64,000 nucleotides of DNA, taken from the NCBI GenBank assembly GCA_026545765.1, contig JAIFAC010000459.1, positions 1 to 64,000 on the forward strand, read 5' to 3'. Shown here one piece after another: positions 13,601 through 25,459 of the stretch. Position numbers and translations under genes: made by a program. Numbering within the stretch: the stretch's first letter is position 1; each line of letters begins with the position of its first letter. The notes under the pieces were generated by a model. The model had not been told where the DNA came from and did not search any database. It saw only the letters and a list, made by a program, of their open reading frames with translations. This DNA is from Plantago major (taxonomy: Eukaryota > Streptophyta > Magnoliopsida > Lamiales > Plantaginaceae).

Positions 13601-15400
13601 TCTGTTTCTAAATTTCCAGAGTACTCGTCGTATTGCCGAGCTTGTTGGGGAGGGATCCCCGTGGGAGGCGGTGGTAAAGACCCTGTCGTAGTTTCCTGAG
13701 CACGCTCTGCTCTCCTTCTTTCATTCCTTTGGTAGCGGCAAGGTTCCTCTTCATAAACTATCTCTTTTAGCTTGCCACTTCTTATCAAACCTTCAATCTT
13801 AGTTTTTAGCTGGACGCAGTCTTTCGTGGAATGGCCTTTGTACTTATGGAATCTGCAATATTCTTTAGAAGCCTTGCTTGTTTTACTATTCCTTGTTGGT
13901 TTGGGCCATTGAACATCTACATTCTTTTTAACAATAGATGCCAAGATGTCGGATCTAGGTCTATTGAGACGAGTGTACTCCGGATACCTCCTGGGAGGGG
14001 TTCTCTCCCTATGAAACTCTCTTTTATCTTTAAAATCTTTTCTTTGCTCAAATCTTCCAGACGAGGTATGGATCCATTCTCATCCTTTCCTTCTTAGTCC
14101 TGCCTCTTCATCGAACGCTCCTCCTATACTCCTCACCGCATAAGACTCCCTCACATATATCTTCCAAGTATTTTCATTTGGAATCTCTTCATCGAGAGTT
14201 TCTTCCGAGTTCGCTATCAGAGGTATTGGCGCATGCATCGGACCCGCTCTTTGATGTCAGAGACTCAACTCGACGACTTCAAGTTGTTGAACCGCTCTAG
14301 GAAGGTCCTAAGATCCTCATTGTCTCTTTCGATAATTCCACCAAGTGCTCTACCGATCTTTTCCTCTCTTCGCCTTCCAAATCTCTTCAAAAGAGAGAGA
14401 GACCACATCCTCATAGACTTGATCAACCATCGAGCAGAGTGGTCCACTAATCCATAGCTTCTCCAAAGAGGGTGGATGAAAAGTTGAGGGCTTTCATATT
14501 GTCATTCAATCCATTGTGTCCATCTTACTCTCGCATTTCAGTGAGATGTGCGACAGGCAAGTGTCTCCACCAGAACGCTCAAGGTTGGGGATAGTGCAAT
14601 CAGGACGCTTCCTCTCTCTTCTAATTGCATCACATAATGGGTTCGGAGCTCTCATCATCACCTTTTCATGAGCCTTAACCATTTTGCCTAAGTTAGCAAT
14701 CTAGGTCTCCAAAGCCTTTTGTTGAATGTAGATTTGTTCAGCAGTAAGCCTCTCGCCCGTTCTTGGGTTGATGGCCTCATTAGCAGGAAGATCATCGACT
14801 GACTACCACGATACTTTCCGCTACTTGGTCTCTTGGCCTGGTTTGGAGAGCAGCATGGCGACTAGTACCGGCCTCATCCAGTCTAGGTCTCACTGGGCTT
14901 CTCGCACAATGCTCCTGAGATGCAGTAGCTATCCTGTTAATAAAATTGCGCAGATCATCTTGTCGACCTTGTTCTCCTATCCTTTCCATGACATGGCGAT
15001 GCTCATTCCTCGACCGAAAGGTGTTCTCATTCCTTTGAGTCATAATGGTGGAGTAGGTCGCACATTGTCGATCCAAAGCAACCTTGAATAGTAGTGAGCA
15101 AAAGGCCTAATCGATTCTCATTCATCCCAAACTCATTCGACGAACAATTTGGCCATTCGAAGAGTGAAGTTCTTCCCAAGAAAGGACCATGTGCTCGATG
15201 GTGGAACATGTCCTTTCACTCCTCGACCATTACTCCTGTGCCTCGGGTCCTCACCGTGGATCACGATTCTTTAATCCTCCGAGGAGGCACCGCAAGGGAC
15301 CATCACTTGGATACTCCTCTCGATTCCTCGATGCAATCCTCGCCAATCGTGTTCTCCTAGTAGGCGGTCTACCTCGTGGCCTTGGAGTGGGAGTTCCAAC

Positions 15401-16189
15401 TAGAGGTGTAACGCCCAAGACATTTAAAACCGCCCCTGCTTAATATTCTGGGACCGCCCGTACATTTAAGTTATGTGGGCTATAGTATTCTTTATTCCCC
15501 GGAGGCCCAAGTATTATACTTAGTTGAATGTATACTAAATATATTGGGAAATAACACTATATCTATATGTTTTGCAATCTTAATTGAAAAAAGTTCAATT
15601 ACAATACATGCCTTTTGTCACTCAGAGTCAAAAATTTATAATAACAAATTTAATTAAGAAAAGTGTATTGCAAAATTTTCTTCGTTAGCTTTGTTTAATT
15701 AATGGAGATGATGAATGAATGAATATATGTTTAGGATTTCATCTAATATTAGTTCCACTAATTATGTAGGATTCTTATAATAATATTTTACAAAATACCA
15801 ATACGAGTAACAAAAATATATCTTGATCCCACCAATTCAATAGTTATATTATTGTCATACTTATACTAATTAAACTCTCATCATTCATTGTTAACGCACA
15901 ATTTTCAACTCTTGCGACTTCATTTCATTTCCTTTTCTTTTTAACTTTCCTTCTCTCGTTTTATATCTTCTAGTTTATGTATATGCATATTTACATGCAA
16001 CTTCTATAGAAAAGCAAAAAAAAAAAAATTGATATATGGGTTGGTCTTATCTGCCCTAACATTTATAAGTGGGTTGTACGGTCGTGAATTTTATAAAAAG
16101 CCCGTCCGCTTAAAACTAGCCCGACCAGCTCAAGACACTAAATGGAGCTTGCTTTGACTTGCCTGCTTCGCCTGACATTACCACCTCTA
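15401..16189. mobile_element. hAT-type non-autonomous DNA transposon (789 bp)
   Basis: Terminal inverted repeats TAGAGGTG...CACCTCTA are flanked by a perfect 8-bp duplication GTTCCAAC (15,393-15,400 and 16,190-16,197), the hallmark of hAT insertion. There is no transposase ORF; the inside is AT-rich. It is inserted in the 5' leader/gag region of Tat copy A, so it is younger than that copy. Confidence 0.88.
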
Positions 16190-16276
16190 GTTCCAACCGC
16201 AGATTGGTGGTTCTCACGACTTTCTCTGCCTTGCCATTGCTTGTAGAGCTATGATCGAAGTTTCACATACTGCAAA

Positions 16277-17093
16277 TGTTGAGGGTGAAGTCCCCAAACT
16301 CTTAGTAAGTTCTTCTTAAGTCGTCCAAGTCCAAACCACTGCGAATCGTCCTAAGTCAAGGTCCAAAGCTAGGGTCCAAAGCACTCCAAGGTCCAAAGCA
16401 ATAGTGGATAAGAACCTGCACAAGTAACTTTGGGAGGTTAGAACCAAGACCCTGCTTATGAGTGTCAAATGGTAAAGACTTTACTGAGAGAGATCAAGAC
16501 CTACTCAGATAAGGTTCGGATTAGTTCAGAATATGACTCGACTTACCTTATCATGGGAATGTGTGCCATTTATATAGAGATTCCCAAAGGGATGGACTGC
16601 TGATCGTGCAAGCAAGTGCTCCTTGATTGCAACAATGTTCGTTAGGCCCATGGCCCATTAGGAAGACTTAACCCATTTTCCTTTTGGACTTTCGAGGGTA
16701 GATTAGTCATTCTCCGAGAGAAATTAGAGACTTCTCGAGTCCGTCTCGGACCTTCGTCCGAGTGTAGGTCCGAGGATCCGTCCGGTCATCATTCGTCTGG
16801 AAGCAACTCTCCTAAACCACAAGGCATAGTGGTTCGCCTTGATCGCCTCGGACCTCGCTTTTCTCTCGTGCCACCACTTGGTTCCTTATGATGAGGTTAC
16901 TTACGCCCAAACTGTCAGTCGGACCTCATGGCCTCGGACCATGGTTTCGGTCGAACCTACTATCTTTGAGGTCCATTTCACCGCTTTACAGAGGGTTTGA
17001 CCAAGGCCTTCGACCTCGATGACAGCTGAAATTGAACGCCTTAGGATTCGCTCCAAAGGCATCTATGATGGATTGACATATTTCAGATCAACA
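16277..17093 (-). repeat. LTR of Tat copy A (5' LTR in its own orientation)
   Basis: Begins TGTTGAGGG and ends in ATCAACA, giving TG...CA termini. It aligns along its length with 19,242-20,006 and more distantly with the LTRs at 47,169-48,053 and 59,959-60,852; the shared end block contains TTAGGATTCG and TCCAAAGGC. It abuts protease/gag sequence of copy B at 17,094, which is the basis for saying A was inserted into B. Confidence 0.8.
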
Positions 17094-20006
17094 CATTTGG
17101 TCCACAGTTCTTTTGGAGATGATGTTAAAAGAGCTCCCAGTATCAATAAGCAACTTATTGACCTATGACTAAAGAGACAAACAAAGGAACGTCCGGATCT
17201 TTGAGATCTTCTCCTCTAGACGTTGGGGGAGGTATTTCACTGTCGTCAAAAGAGATCGAGTTTGATCCTCTCAAAGCAGGTGGAGCATAAGCTCTATCGT
17301 TGTTCCTTAGATGTCAAGCGTTCTTTCTCTAGCATTCATCGCCTCCTCCACTGGACCTCCTCGCTATAATGTTGATAACCCCACCATAGGGAAGGTTTTC
17401 CATCTCTAAGTTTTCGAATACTCGTCAGATCACGAGCTTGTTGGGAGGGATCCCGTGGAGGTGGTGGTAAAGACCGTAGTTTCCACAACATGCTCGCCTC
17501 CTTCGCTCATTCCTCCGTGGTGGAAGGTTCCTCTTCGTAAACTAGCTCTTTCAACTTGCAGCTTCTTATCAAACTTTCAATCTCAATTTTCCACTGAACA
17601 CAGTCTTCCGTGGAATGACCTTTATGCTTATGGAACCTGCAGTATTCTTTAGAAGCCTTGCTTCTTTTACTATTCCTCGTTGGCTTGGGCCATTGAACAT
17701 CCACATTCTTTTCAACAATAGAGGCCAAGATGTCGGATCTAGGTCTATTGAGGAGAGTACTTCATATCTCCGGAGGGTTCTCTCCTAAAATTCTCTCTTA
17801 TCTTTAAAATCCTTTCTTTGCTCAAATTTTCCAGGACGAGGCACGGGATACAGCCTCATCGGCTCTTTTCCCTTCTTAGTCCCGACTCTTACTGGAACGT
17901 TCCTCCTATACTCTACACCATACAAGACTCCCTCACATATATCTTCCAAGTATTTTTCATTTGGAATATCTTCATTGGAGAGTTTCTTCCTTAGTTAATC
18001 ATCAGAGGTATCATGTGCATCGGACCCGCTTTGATGTCGGAGACTCAACTTGACGATTTCAAAGATTGAACCGCTCTAGAAAGGTCCTAAGATCTTCATT
18101 GTCTCTTTGGATGATTCCAGTCAAGTGCTCTACTTATCTTTTCCTCTTCTTTGCCTTCTGAAATCTCTTCAAAAAGAGAGAGACCACATCCTCATAGGCC
18201 TTGATTGAGCCATCGAGTAAAGCGGTCCACCAATCCATTGCTTCTCCAACGAGGGTGGATGAGAAGTTGAGAGCTTTCATGTTGTCATTCAATCTATTGG
18301 TGTCCATCTTACTTTCATACCTAGTAAGAGGAGCAACGGGACAAGTATCTCCATGGTAATGCTCAAGGTTCAGATAGTGCAATCAGACGCTTCTTCTCTC
18401 TTCCGATTGCATCGCATAATGGGTTTGGAGCTCTTATCATCACCTTCTCATGAGCCTTCACCATTTTGCCTAAATTAGCAATCAGGTTCCAAAGCATTCA
18501 TTGAATGTAGATTTGTTCAGAAGAAGTTCTAACCTTCCGTTGATGGCCACGCCGCAGGAAGGTCATCGACTTGGATTATTGCGATACTCCGCCACTGTCT
18601 CTTGCCCTTGTTTCGAGAGCAAGATGGCGACTTGTACCGCCTCATCCAAATTTAGGTCTTACTGGCTCCTCTCACGATGCTCCCGAGATGCAGAGCTCTC
18701 CTGTTGATATAGTTGCGCAGATCATCTTGTCGACCTTGTTCTCCTATTCTCTCCAATACATGGCGATGTTCATTCCTTGACTGAGAAGGCTCTCTCGCTT
18801 GAGCCGCCAATGGCGAGTAGGTCGACGTTGTCGATCCAAAGCAACCTTCGATATTAGTGAGCAAGAGGTCAATCGATTCTCATTCATCCCAAACTCACTG
18901 ACGAACGATCCGCTTGAAGAGTGAAGTTCCTTCCCAAGGAGGACCATGTGTTCGACGGAGGAACATGTCCTTCCACTCGAGACCGCTACTCCCAGCCCTG
19001 GGTCCTCACTAGTAGATCGACTTTTCATCCTCCGAGGAGGCACTGCAGTGACCATCACGAGATACTCCTCTCAATTCTCGATGCGATCCTAGCCAATCGT
19101 GTTCTCCTAGTAGGAGGTCTACCTCGTGGCCTCGAGCGGAGTTCCCACCGCAAGAGTGGCGTTTCACTGACTTTATCTGTCTTGCCATTGCTTATAGAGC
19201 TATGAAACTTTTTGTAAAGATTCCCACAGACGGCGCCAAAATGTTGAGGGTGAAGTACCCCAAACTCTTAGTAAGTTCTTCCTAAGTCGCCTTAAGTCCA
19301 AACCACTGCAAATCATCCTAAGTCAAGGTCCAAAGCACTAATGGGAAAAACCTGCACAAGTAAATTTGGGGGTGTTGACCAAGATCCGCCATGAAGGTCG
19401 CACTGTAAAGACTTTACTTGAGAGATCAAGATCCGCTCTATATAGTGATCAAATTAGTTTGTAAAGATGACTTGACCTACCATTAACATGGGAATGTGTG
19501 CCATATATATAGAGATCTCCCAAAAGGAAGGACTCCGTTGGATCATGCCAAGTGTAAGGCTCGGATTGCGCCAACAATGCTTTATTAGGCCCATGGACCA
19601 TTAAGAAGACTTAACCCATTTTCCTTTTGGCTTTCGAGGTAGTTTAGTTATTCTACGAGAAATTAGAGACTCAAGTCCGCCTCGACCTTCGCCCAAGAGT
19701 GTAGTCCGAGGGTCCGTCCGTCATAATCTCATGTCTAAATCAACTCCCATGAACCACAAGGCATAGTGGTTCTGACCTCGATAGCCTCGGATCCTATTTT
19801 CTCTCGTGCCGCTCACTGTTCTTTATGAGGTTAGAGACTTATGTCCCGACCATCGTCGCCTGACCTCATGGTTTTGGGTCGCACCACTGCCTTGAGGTCT
19901 AGTTCTTCGCTTTACTTGGAGGAGCTCACCTCGAGGCCTCGACCTGGGACACTCAAACGCCTAGATTCGCTCCAAAGGCGCCTACGGATTTGACATATTT
20001 TCAACA
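17094..20006 (-). mobile_element. Tat-lineage Ty3/gypsy retrotransposon, copy B (outer, truncated in view)
   Basis: Minus-strand gag/protease remnant (about 17,100-19,200) followed by a primer-binding-site-like sequence and an LTR (19,242-20,006). The gag part has the zinc-knuckle peptide pattern CRFHKHKGHSTEDC and an MDWWTALLDGS block, both matching copy A and the 47-61 kb element. It starts abruptly at the outer edge of copy A's LTR, so the remainder of B is expected to the left of copy A, beyond the window. It is broken, with many breaks. It must be older than copy A if A inserted into it. Confidence 0.78.
19242..20006 (-). repeat. LTR of Tat copy B
   Basis: Begins TGTTGAGGGTGAAG and ends TTTTCAACA. 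It is similar to 16,277-17,093 throughout. Immediately left of it, in plus coordinates, is CGGCGCCAAAA, the complement of a TGGCGCCGTCTGTGGG primer site. Confidence 0.82.
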
Positions 20007-20008
20007 CC

Positions 20009-20010
<2 letters not shown>

Positions 20011-20066
<56 letters not shown>

Positions 20067-20209
20067 TATGTACATATATATTTACATATATATGTACATA
20101 TAAATGTAGATATACATGTACATATATATTTAAATATACATGTACATATATACATATACATATATACATACATATGTAAATAGATATATATATATATGTA
20201 TACATATAC

Positions 20210-20251
<42 letters not shown>
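20011..20251. repeat. (TA)n/(TACATA)n microsatellite
   Basis: About 240 bases of TA dinucleotides interspersed with TACATA units. It starts 4 bases after the LTR of copy B and runs into the Cassandra-like LTR. Tyr/Ile-repeat reading frames through it are not genes. Confidence 0.97.
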
Positions 20252-20255
<4 letters not shown>

Positions 20256-20494
20256 GCTTCCTGATGATATGTCGCACTAATCGCATTCAACACATGTCCT
20301 TTTCAGACACTTTGTTCTCACTGCTCAGAAACCGAGATTTACTACTTGGTCATCCATCCTAAGATTGCTTCAGAGCAAGCACGCTTAACTCTGGAGTTCT
20401 TATAGATGGAATTCCAAAAAGAAAGGTGCACCTTGTTGGTATGAGAAGTTTCGATCTCTTTAAGCTCTTTAACATGAAATTTCGGGGCGTTACA
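20252..20494 (-). repeat. Cassandra-type LTR (TRIM) carrying a 5S rRNA-like promoter
   Basis: On the minus strand it begins TGTAACGCCCCG and contains AACTCCAGAGTTAAGCGTGC followed by TTAGGATGGATGACC. These correspond to the conserved middle of plant 5S rRNA, from the box A side to the box C region. A 5S-derived RNA polymerase III promoter inside an LTR is the diagnostic feature of Cassandra terminal-repeat retrotransposons in miniature. I see no second LTR, so this is a solo or truncated LTR; its far end merges into the (TA)n tract. Confidence 0.75.
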
Positions 20495-20814
20495 GCTTTT
20501 GTGAAATGAAATAAAAAACATATTCAAATTTTAAAATTTCACTGTTAATTTTAAAATCGTTTTACAATATTTTAATTTATAGAACTTATATAGTAGCATG
20601 ACATTGCAAGTTTAGATCAACAATAACATGCAAGTCTTGACCGATATAAATCAATTATATGGCCCACGATTTGACTTTTCATAATTAAAACCAGAAAAGT
20701 CATTTTACCTCGCTAAATATCAACTTTTAGTTTTAGCCAAACAGCTTAACTTATCGACGTGTGGACTTGGATGTAATTGATTTTTTTACATATAATTTAT
20801 ATTTAAACCTATTA
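20495..20814. other. AT-rich intergenic DNA, nothing recognised
   Basis: No ORF, repeat structure or RNA signal that I can support. Confidence 0.6.
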
Positions 20815-21041
20815 CTCCCTCCATTTCGGAGAAAGTGTTACAATTTGGATTTACACCAATTTTAAGAAAAAGTAGAAAGTACAAGTGGGCCCCATGATTA
20901 TTAGAGATTAAATGAGTGGCATATTGTAATAAAAGTGAAAGGTAGGAGTTTTATTATTTAATTAGTTTCATAAATGGAAATTGTAACACTTTTAAATAAA
21001 CGCCTAAACTAGAAACAGAACAATTTTTCCTAAATATGGAG
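20815..21041. mobile_element. Stowaway-type MITE
   Basis: Starts CTCCCTCCATTTCGG and ends in ATATGGAG, with TA duplications at both ends (20,813-20,814 and 21,042-21,043). The arms are complementary over AAGTGTTACAATTT. Its 227-bp length and CTCCCTCC terminus fit Tc1/mariner-related Stowaway elements. Confidence 0.85.
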
Positions 21042-22690
21042 TATTAATTAACTTGTATATTAAGATACCTTAATTAGTGGTTGTATGTAAATGTTCAGGA
21101 GGGCCCCATTTTGATTTTTAAACATTTTGGAGGTTTAATTTCAATTTTCACCTATCAAACATATAAATATAAAAGGTTCAAGGATAGTTTACAATTTCTA
21201 GAACTTCATACTTGTTTTTAAGACTTAATGGCATCTATTTAAATAATGAGAACTTCTAAATTACAAGAATGATCCCTGGCTCATCTAATTCTTAAAAGGA
21301 TAAATTTCTTTCAATTTTTGAGACCTCAATTAAGTCCCTCAAATCCCAAAATTTTTAAAACTTTGTAAAATTCCAAAATAATATCATTCTTACACGATTA
21401 GAGGGCATGAGAGAGATCACCAATCATGATTGCTCTTCCTATTCTTCCTATTTCAAATAATAATATTTATAATTTATTAATTTTATCAACTTTATTGGAA
21501 ACTCCATGGATGAACTTCCATGGCAGGAAGCACGGAAGCTCCGTCGGAGCTTCCATGAACGTGAAAGGGATAAAAAAAATTTAAAAATTTAAAATTGAAA
21601 ATATGTGTTAATTGATACTGTATTTTCCAAATTTAGGTATCTCTACTATAAAAAGTTAGAAATGTATATGGAAATGTTGTGTTTAGCTGCTCGAAAGAAG
21701 TTGATACGTTAGGATAACAACTTGACAGAAAAGAGCCCAAATCAGTCACCTCTTTTTTTTCATTATTTTTTAAACACATTTATGTTTTTTTTTGTAATTT
21801 TTAATTTTTCAATGCCTTTTCAGTTACCAATTATTTTTCAATACCTTTTTTAAAATAATTTTTCTGTAATTTATTTATTTTTCGTAATTTTTTATTTTTT
21901 AAATTATTTTTCAGTTTTTTATTTATTTTTCATAATTGATAAAAAATTTAAATTATTAATTAGTTTATATTTATTATTTTTCACTCACATATCTCTAACA
22001 AATCACTTTCACCTTCCTGGAATGGATGGAGCTTCCATGGAAGTGAAATGAAACATGTGTTAATTAATGTTATATTATTTTTCAAATTTGTTTATATTTT
22101 TATTTTATTTTTCATAATTTTTTATTTTATAAACATTTTTATGTCATTATTTATTTTTCAATTTTTATTTAGTAATTTCTTTTTTATTTCTTAAAATCAT
22201 TTTTCTATTTTTATCCAAAAAAAATATTTTTATATTATTTATTTATTTTCATATTTTTTTAAATAAATTTTCTAATTTTTATTTATTTTTCAAAAAAATA
22301 TTTTTAAAATATTTTTTTCTGTTTTTTATTTTTATTTATTTTTTGGACATTATCACAGTATTAAAATCGAAAAGTGAAAGAAATAAACCAAGCGACCGTT
22401 TGTCATTCACTACGAATTTCAACTTATAAATTTCTACAACAAAACCCAGCTTTACGAATTCTAATGTAATCGTTAAACTAATCCGCTTAAACGAACGTCC
22501 CTATCTAATGCAGATACGTAATAACCCCTTAAATCTATAAAGATTGTCATCCTCTATAATTTTTATAAAGATATGGACAATCAGATTAAGCAATTACACT
22601 AGTAGTCGAACTGTAGACCGAGACTGTTATCATATCCTATCCTACTCTTGACAAGCAAGAGGTCTTTGAGAAACTAAAGCCAAAATATCA
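21042..22690. other. AT-rich low-complexity upstream region of the cis-prenyltransferase gene
   Basis: Long T-rich stretches (21,740-22,340) with no supported ORF. Two related segments (near 21,500-21,620 and 22,010-22,080) each carry a GGAGCTTCCATG core followed by a similar ATGTGTTAATTRATR string, suggesting an internal duplication or the arms of a decayed foldback element. No clear TATA box could be assigned to the downstream gene. Confidence 0.5.
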
Positions 22691-23554
22691 TCCATCCGCC
22701 ATGGCACTTCATCTCCAAACCCCTTGGACTAGTTTCAAATCAAAAGCCTTGACGCGCTTCCATCTAACACCACGCGCCAAGACCACACCGGAAGGAGAGT
22801 CGCTTCACTTTCCCTCTGAGCTCCGACGAGATCTGATGCCCAACCATGTGGCGGTGATTATGGACGGAAACAGGAGGTGGGCCCAGAAGAATGGCTTACC
22901 GGACGGGTCGGGTCACCAGGCGGGTGTCCGGTCATTCAGGAAGATCGTCGAGCTCTGCTGTCGATGGGAAATTCCGGTTCTTACTGTTTTCGCCTTCTCT
23001 TCTGATAATTGGTTCAGACCCAAAGTAAATTTCATCACACAATTCTTCCACTTTACATTATATAGGAGGTGATAAAGTAGGAGAGAGGTTTTCAATTTAA
23101 GGAATTAGAAATTGAATTCGGGATGTAGGGAAGTTGAATTAGTATTATTTGTTGAGTGTTTTAACTGATTTTTAATCTTGTTGCTGATTTTATTTGTTTC
23201 AGGTGGAGACTGATATATTGATGGCCTTGTTTGAGACTGTGCTCAAAGATAAAATCCAACGCTCCATCAGGTACACTCTGAAACTCTTTCCTTATCTCTT
23301 CTAAAACTAGTTCATAACTTAACTAAAATCATTAAATCCAATCACCTCAGACTTGGCCTTCATTACATACTTAAAGCTTCTGCTTTACAAGTTACCTAAT
23401 AAGCTCTTACTAAGTTGATTGGCTCTTGGTTGTTCCACTCAATGATGTTAAAAAACTGAAACTAGAGATGTGCTCCGAATTACGCCTTAGTTTGTAGGTT
23501 GCTCGATATTTGATGTTTTCAGTTGCTTGCTTTTGCTGCTATATAGTATGCTAC

Positions 23555-23916
23555 ATCTTTATTTCGATCCCATAAGTTCTTGACTTTCTAGAACATCATA
23601 TTGATCCCTTAGGAATAAGATTAACTTAAATACTTATACTAGGTCATTAATCACTTCATTTTAGTATATTATCTCTTTAGTTTTTGTTATTTTAACAAGT
23701 TGAAAGTTAGCACGGGGCGAATAAATATCCTGGCTTTGTCACGGCTTTGTCACGGCTTGCTGCTTTTGGAAATATAGATAAGAATATTGTAGTGAACAAT
23801 AGTTTAGTAATGTTAAATGATGAGCAGAAATGTGTCCTGACCCCAGATGGGTCTGGAGGAGTATTGGTGCCTAAAAGGGCAATCCATGGATGAATTTAGA
23901 TGGTTAACATATTTTA
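23555..23916 (+). repeat. Intronic segment duplicated at about 27,020-27,510
   Basis: 23,555-23,690 resembles 27,020-27,160 (shared GGTCATTAATCACTTCATTT). 23,817-23,916 resembles 27,395-27,510 (shared CCAGATGGGTCTGGA). The right-hand copy has the copia fragment between the two blocks and lacks the MULE. This shows an older local duplication inside the intron. Confidence 0.7.
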
Positions 23917-25459
23917 GGGCGGTTTACATCTTACACCCTTTTAAGATGGTCACGGGATGTTTAGACCTCTTTTAAAATATTACGTTTAAGGGAAAAAAGT
24001 GACTTAGAAAATACAAGTATTTACAATAAAGGACAAAAGTCAACCTCATCATTAACATTACGTTTTTACCCTTTTATTTTTCATTTTATTTTATGTTTTA
24101 TAATTCATTTATTACACATTTCACTAAAAAACATGTAAATTCCAATACCAACCCTAAAACTTTCAAATTCTAATAAACAACCCCCAAAATTTTTCATTTT
24201 TTCTAACCCTTCTTCTTAATTCATTAATTCAAAAAATAAAATAAAACATTAAACGTTGAAAAGTACATGGAGCTTCTTCAATGGAAGCTCCAAGTCGGAG
24301 GTTCCTGGAAGCTCCGGTTTGGAGTTTTAGTGGAATCTCTCTTCAACGATAAGGTAGTACAAAAATCTTAAATAGTTGTAAGGTGATATCCGTTGTATAG
24401 AGCGCATAGAGATTGCATAGACATACTTACTTGATGGTCTATGGAGCTCGCTGAAAACTTAGTTTATTCTAATTCCTTATCAAGCTTGTCGCTTTCTTCA
24501 AATCCTACCTTGACACTTCTTTGAACATCAGAGAAGTTTAAAAAAGCTATTCCCATTGACTTACTAAACACTAAATCAGTGTTGTCAATCCCGGATCGCG
24601 TCGCGCCCAACCAAAAAATCTGGGATGGCAGGATCGCGCCACCGGATACCGAAGTTATATATTAATATGATATAGAATACATTATGACATAAACATATAA
24701 GCTTAGAAATAAATCTATTAACTCGCATCAAGTTAGTAAACCAAGAAATGGCTTGAACATTGGAAATTTGTTATGTATTCGGTTTTAATTGTGTAAATGA
24801 CTTTAATATCCCGCCTCGATTTTTCGCATCCCTCGCGATCGCGTCGGATTGATCGGATTGCCATATGCTATGTCTCCCGGGATGGGCATGTCAATCCCGC
24901 CCAGGTGCTAAAATGCTCTGGGGTTGCAGGATATCGCCGGGATTGACAACACTGCACTAAACATTGGATGGAAATTTGGAGTAGTATCTTTCAATTTCTT
25001 TCAGGTCATAGAATCGCATACATATCTAAATCCAAATAGTAATCAACTTTAACAACGGAGGGGCTAGACAATAAACAATGAGTTATTCTTCAGTCACTAA
25101 AGACAGGCCCGGGGAGCTCCATGTTTTTTTTCAATTTCTTTTTTTAATAATTTTAATTAAAGAAGAATAAGGGTCAGAACTATAAAATTAAAATTTTGGG
25201 GTTTGTTTATTAGAATTTGAATGTGTTGGGGTTGGTTTATTAAAATTTAAAAGTTTTGAGTCAACTGTGTAATAAATTAAAACTTGCATTTTCAAAGAAA
25301 TAGTTTATTTAAGAAAAATGAGGGGTAAATATATTCGACTTTTTTACAAAAGTTGACAAAAAAGAAAAGAAAAGAAATTTTGTCCTTAAGTTTCATCTTT
25401 CAAACATTAATACATAAACGTTCATGTGTTATCTTGAAAGGGGGGTAGATGTAAATTCG
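23917..25459. mobile_element. Mutator-type (MULE) foldback MITE in the prenyltransferase intron
   Basis: Flanked by a 10-bp duplication ACATATTTTA (23,907-23,916 and 25,460-25,469). The long inverted arms include GGTTTACATC at the left and the matching complement GATGTAAATT at the right. Further in, the arms carry AAACAACCCCCAAAATTTT and its near complement. No transposase is visible. A related segment at about 27,390-27,520 has the same flanks without the element, giving a natural empty site. A hAT MITE (24,577-24,954) is nested in it. Confidence 0.78.
24577..24954. mobile_element. hAT-type MITE (378 bp) nested in the MULE
   Basis: Perfect 18-bp terminal inverted repeats, CAGTGTTGTCAATCCCGG at the left and its complement at the right. 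The 8-bp flanks CACTAAAT and CACTAAAC differ at one base. It has a GC-rich core (GATCGCG type) and no coding capacity. Confidence 0.9.

Larger units (their letters stand above)
1..17093 (-). mobile_element. Tat-lineage Ty3/gypsy retrotransposon, copy A (degenerate, interrupted)
   Basis: Decayed Ty3/gypsy element read on the minus strand. From right to left it shows an LTR (16,277-17,093), gag with a zinc-knuckle motif (about 13,300-15,390), protease and reverse transcriptase stretches (about 10,630-13,250), RNase H (about 2,400-3,250), integrase (about 1,600-2,230) and a non-coding or antisense region (1-960) matching 52,700-53,800 of the complete element further right. The left end lies outside the window. 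It is clearly broken, with many breaks, and its RT/protease region is present twice side by side. An Athila-like element (3,259-10,621) and a hAT miniature element (15,401-16,189) are inserted in it. Lineage is inferred from close similarity in order and sequence to the 47-61 kb element. Its LTR belongs to the same subfamily as the LTR at 19,242-20,006. Confidence 0.85.

Noticed and set aside
19912-20286. Tyr/Ile-repeat reading frames
   Set aside because: They are translations of the (TA)n microsatellite.
20340-20420. 5S rRNA gene
   Set aside because: Only the central promoter part matches and it starts with an LTR-type TGTAAC end, so a Cassandra LTR fits better than a 5S gene.
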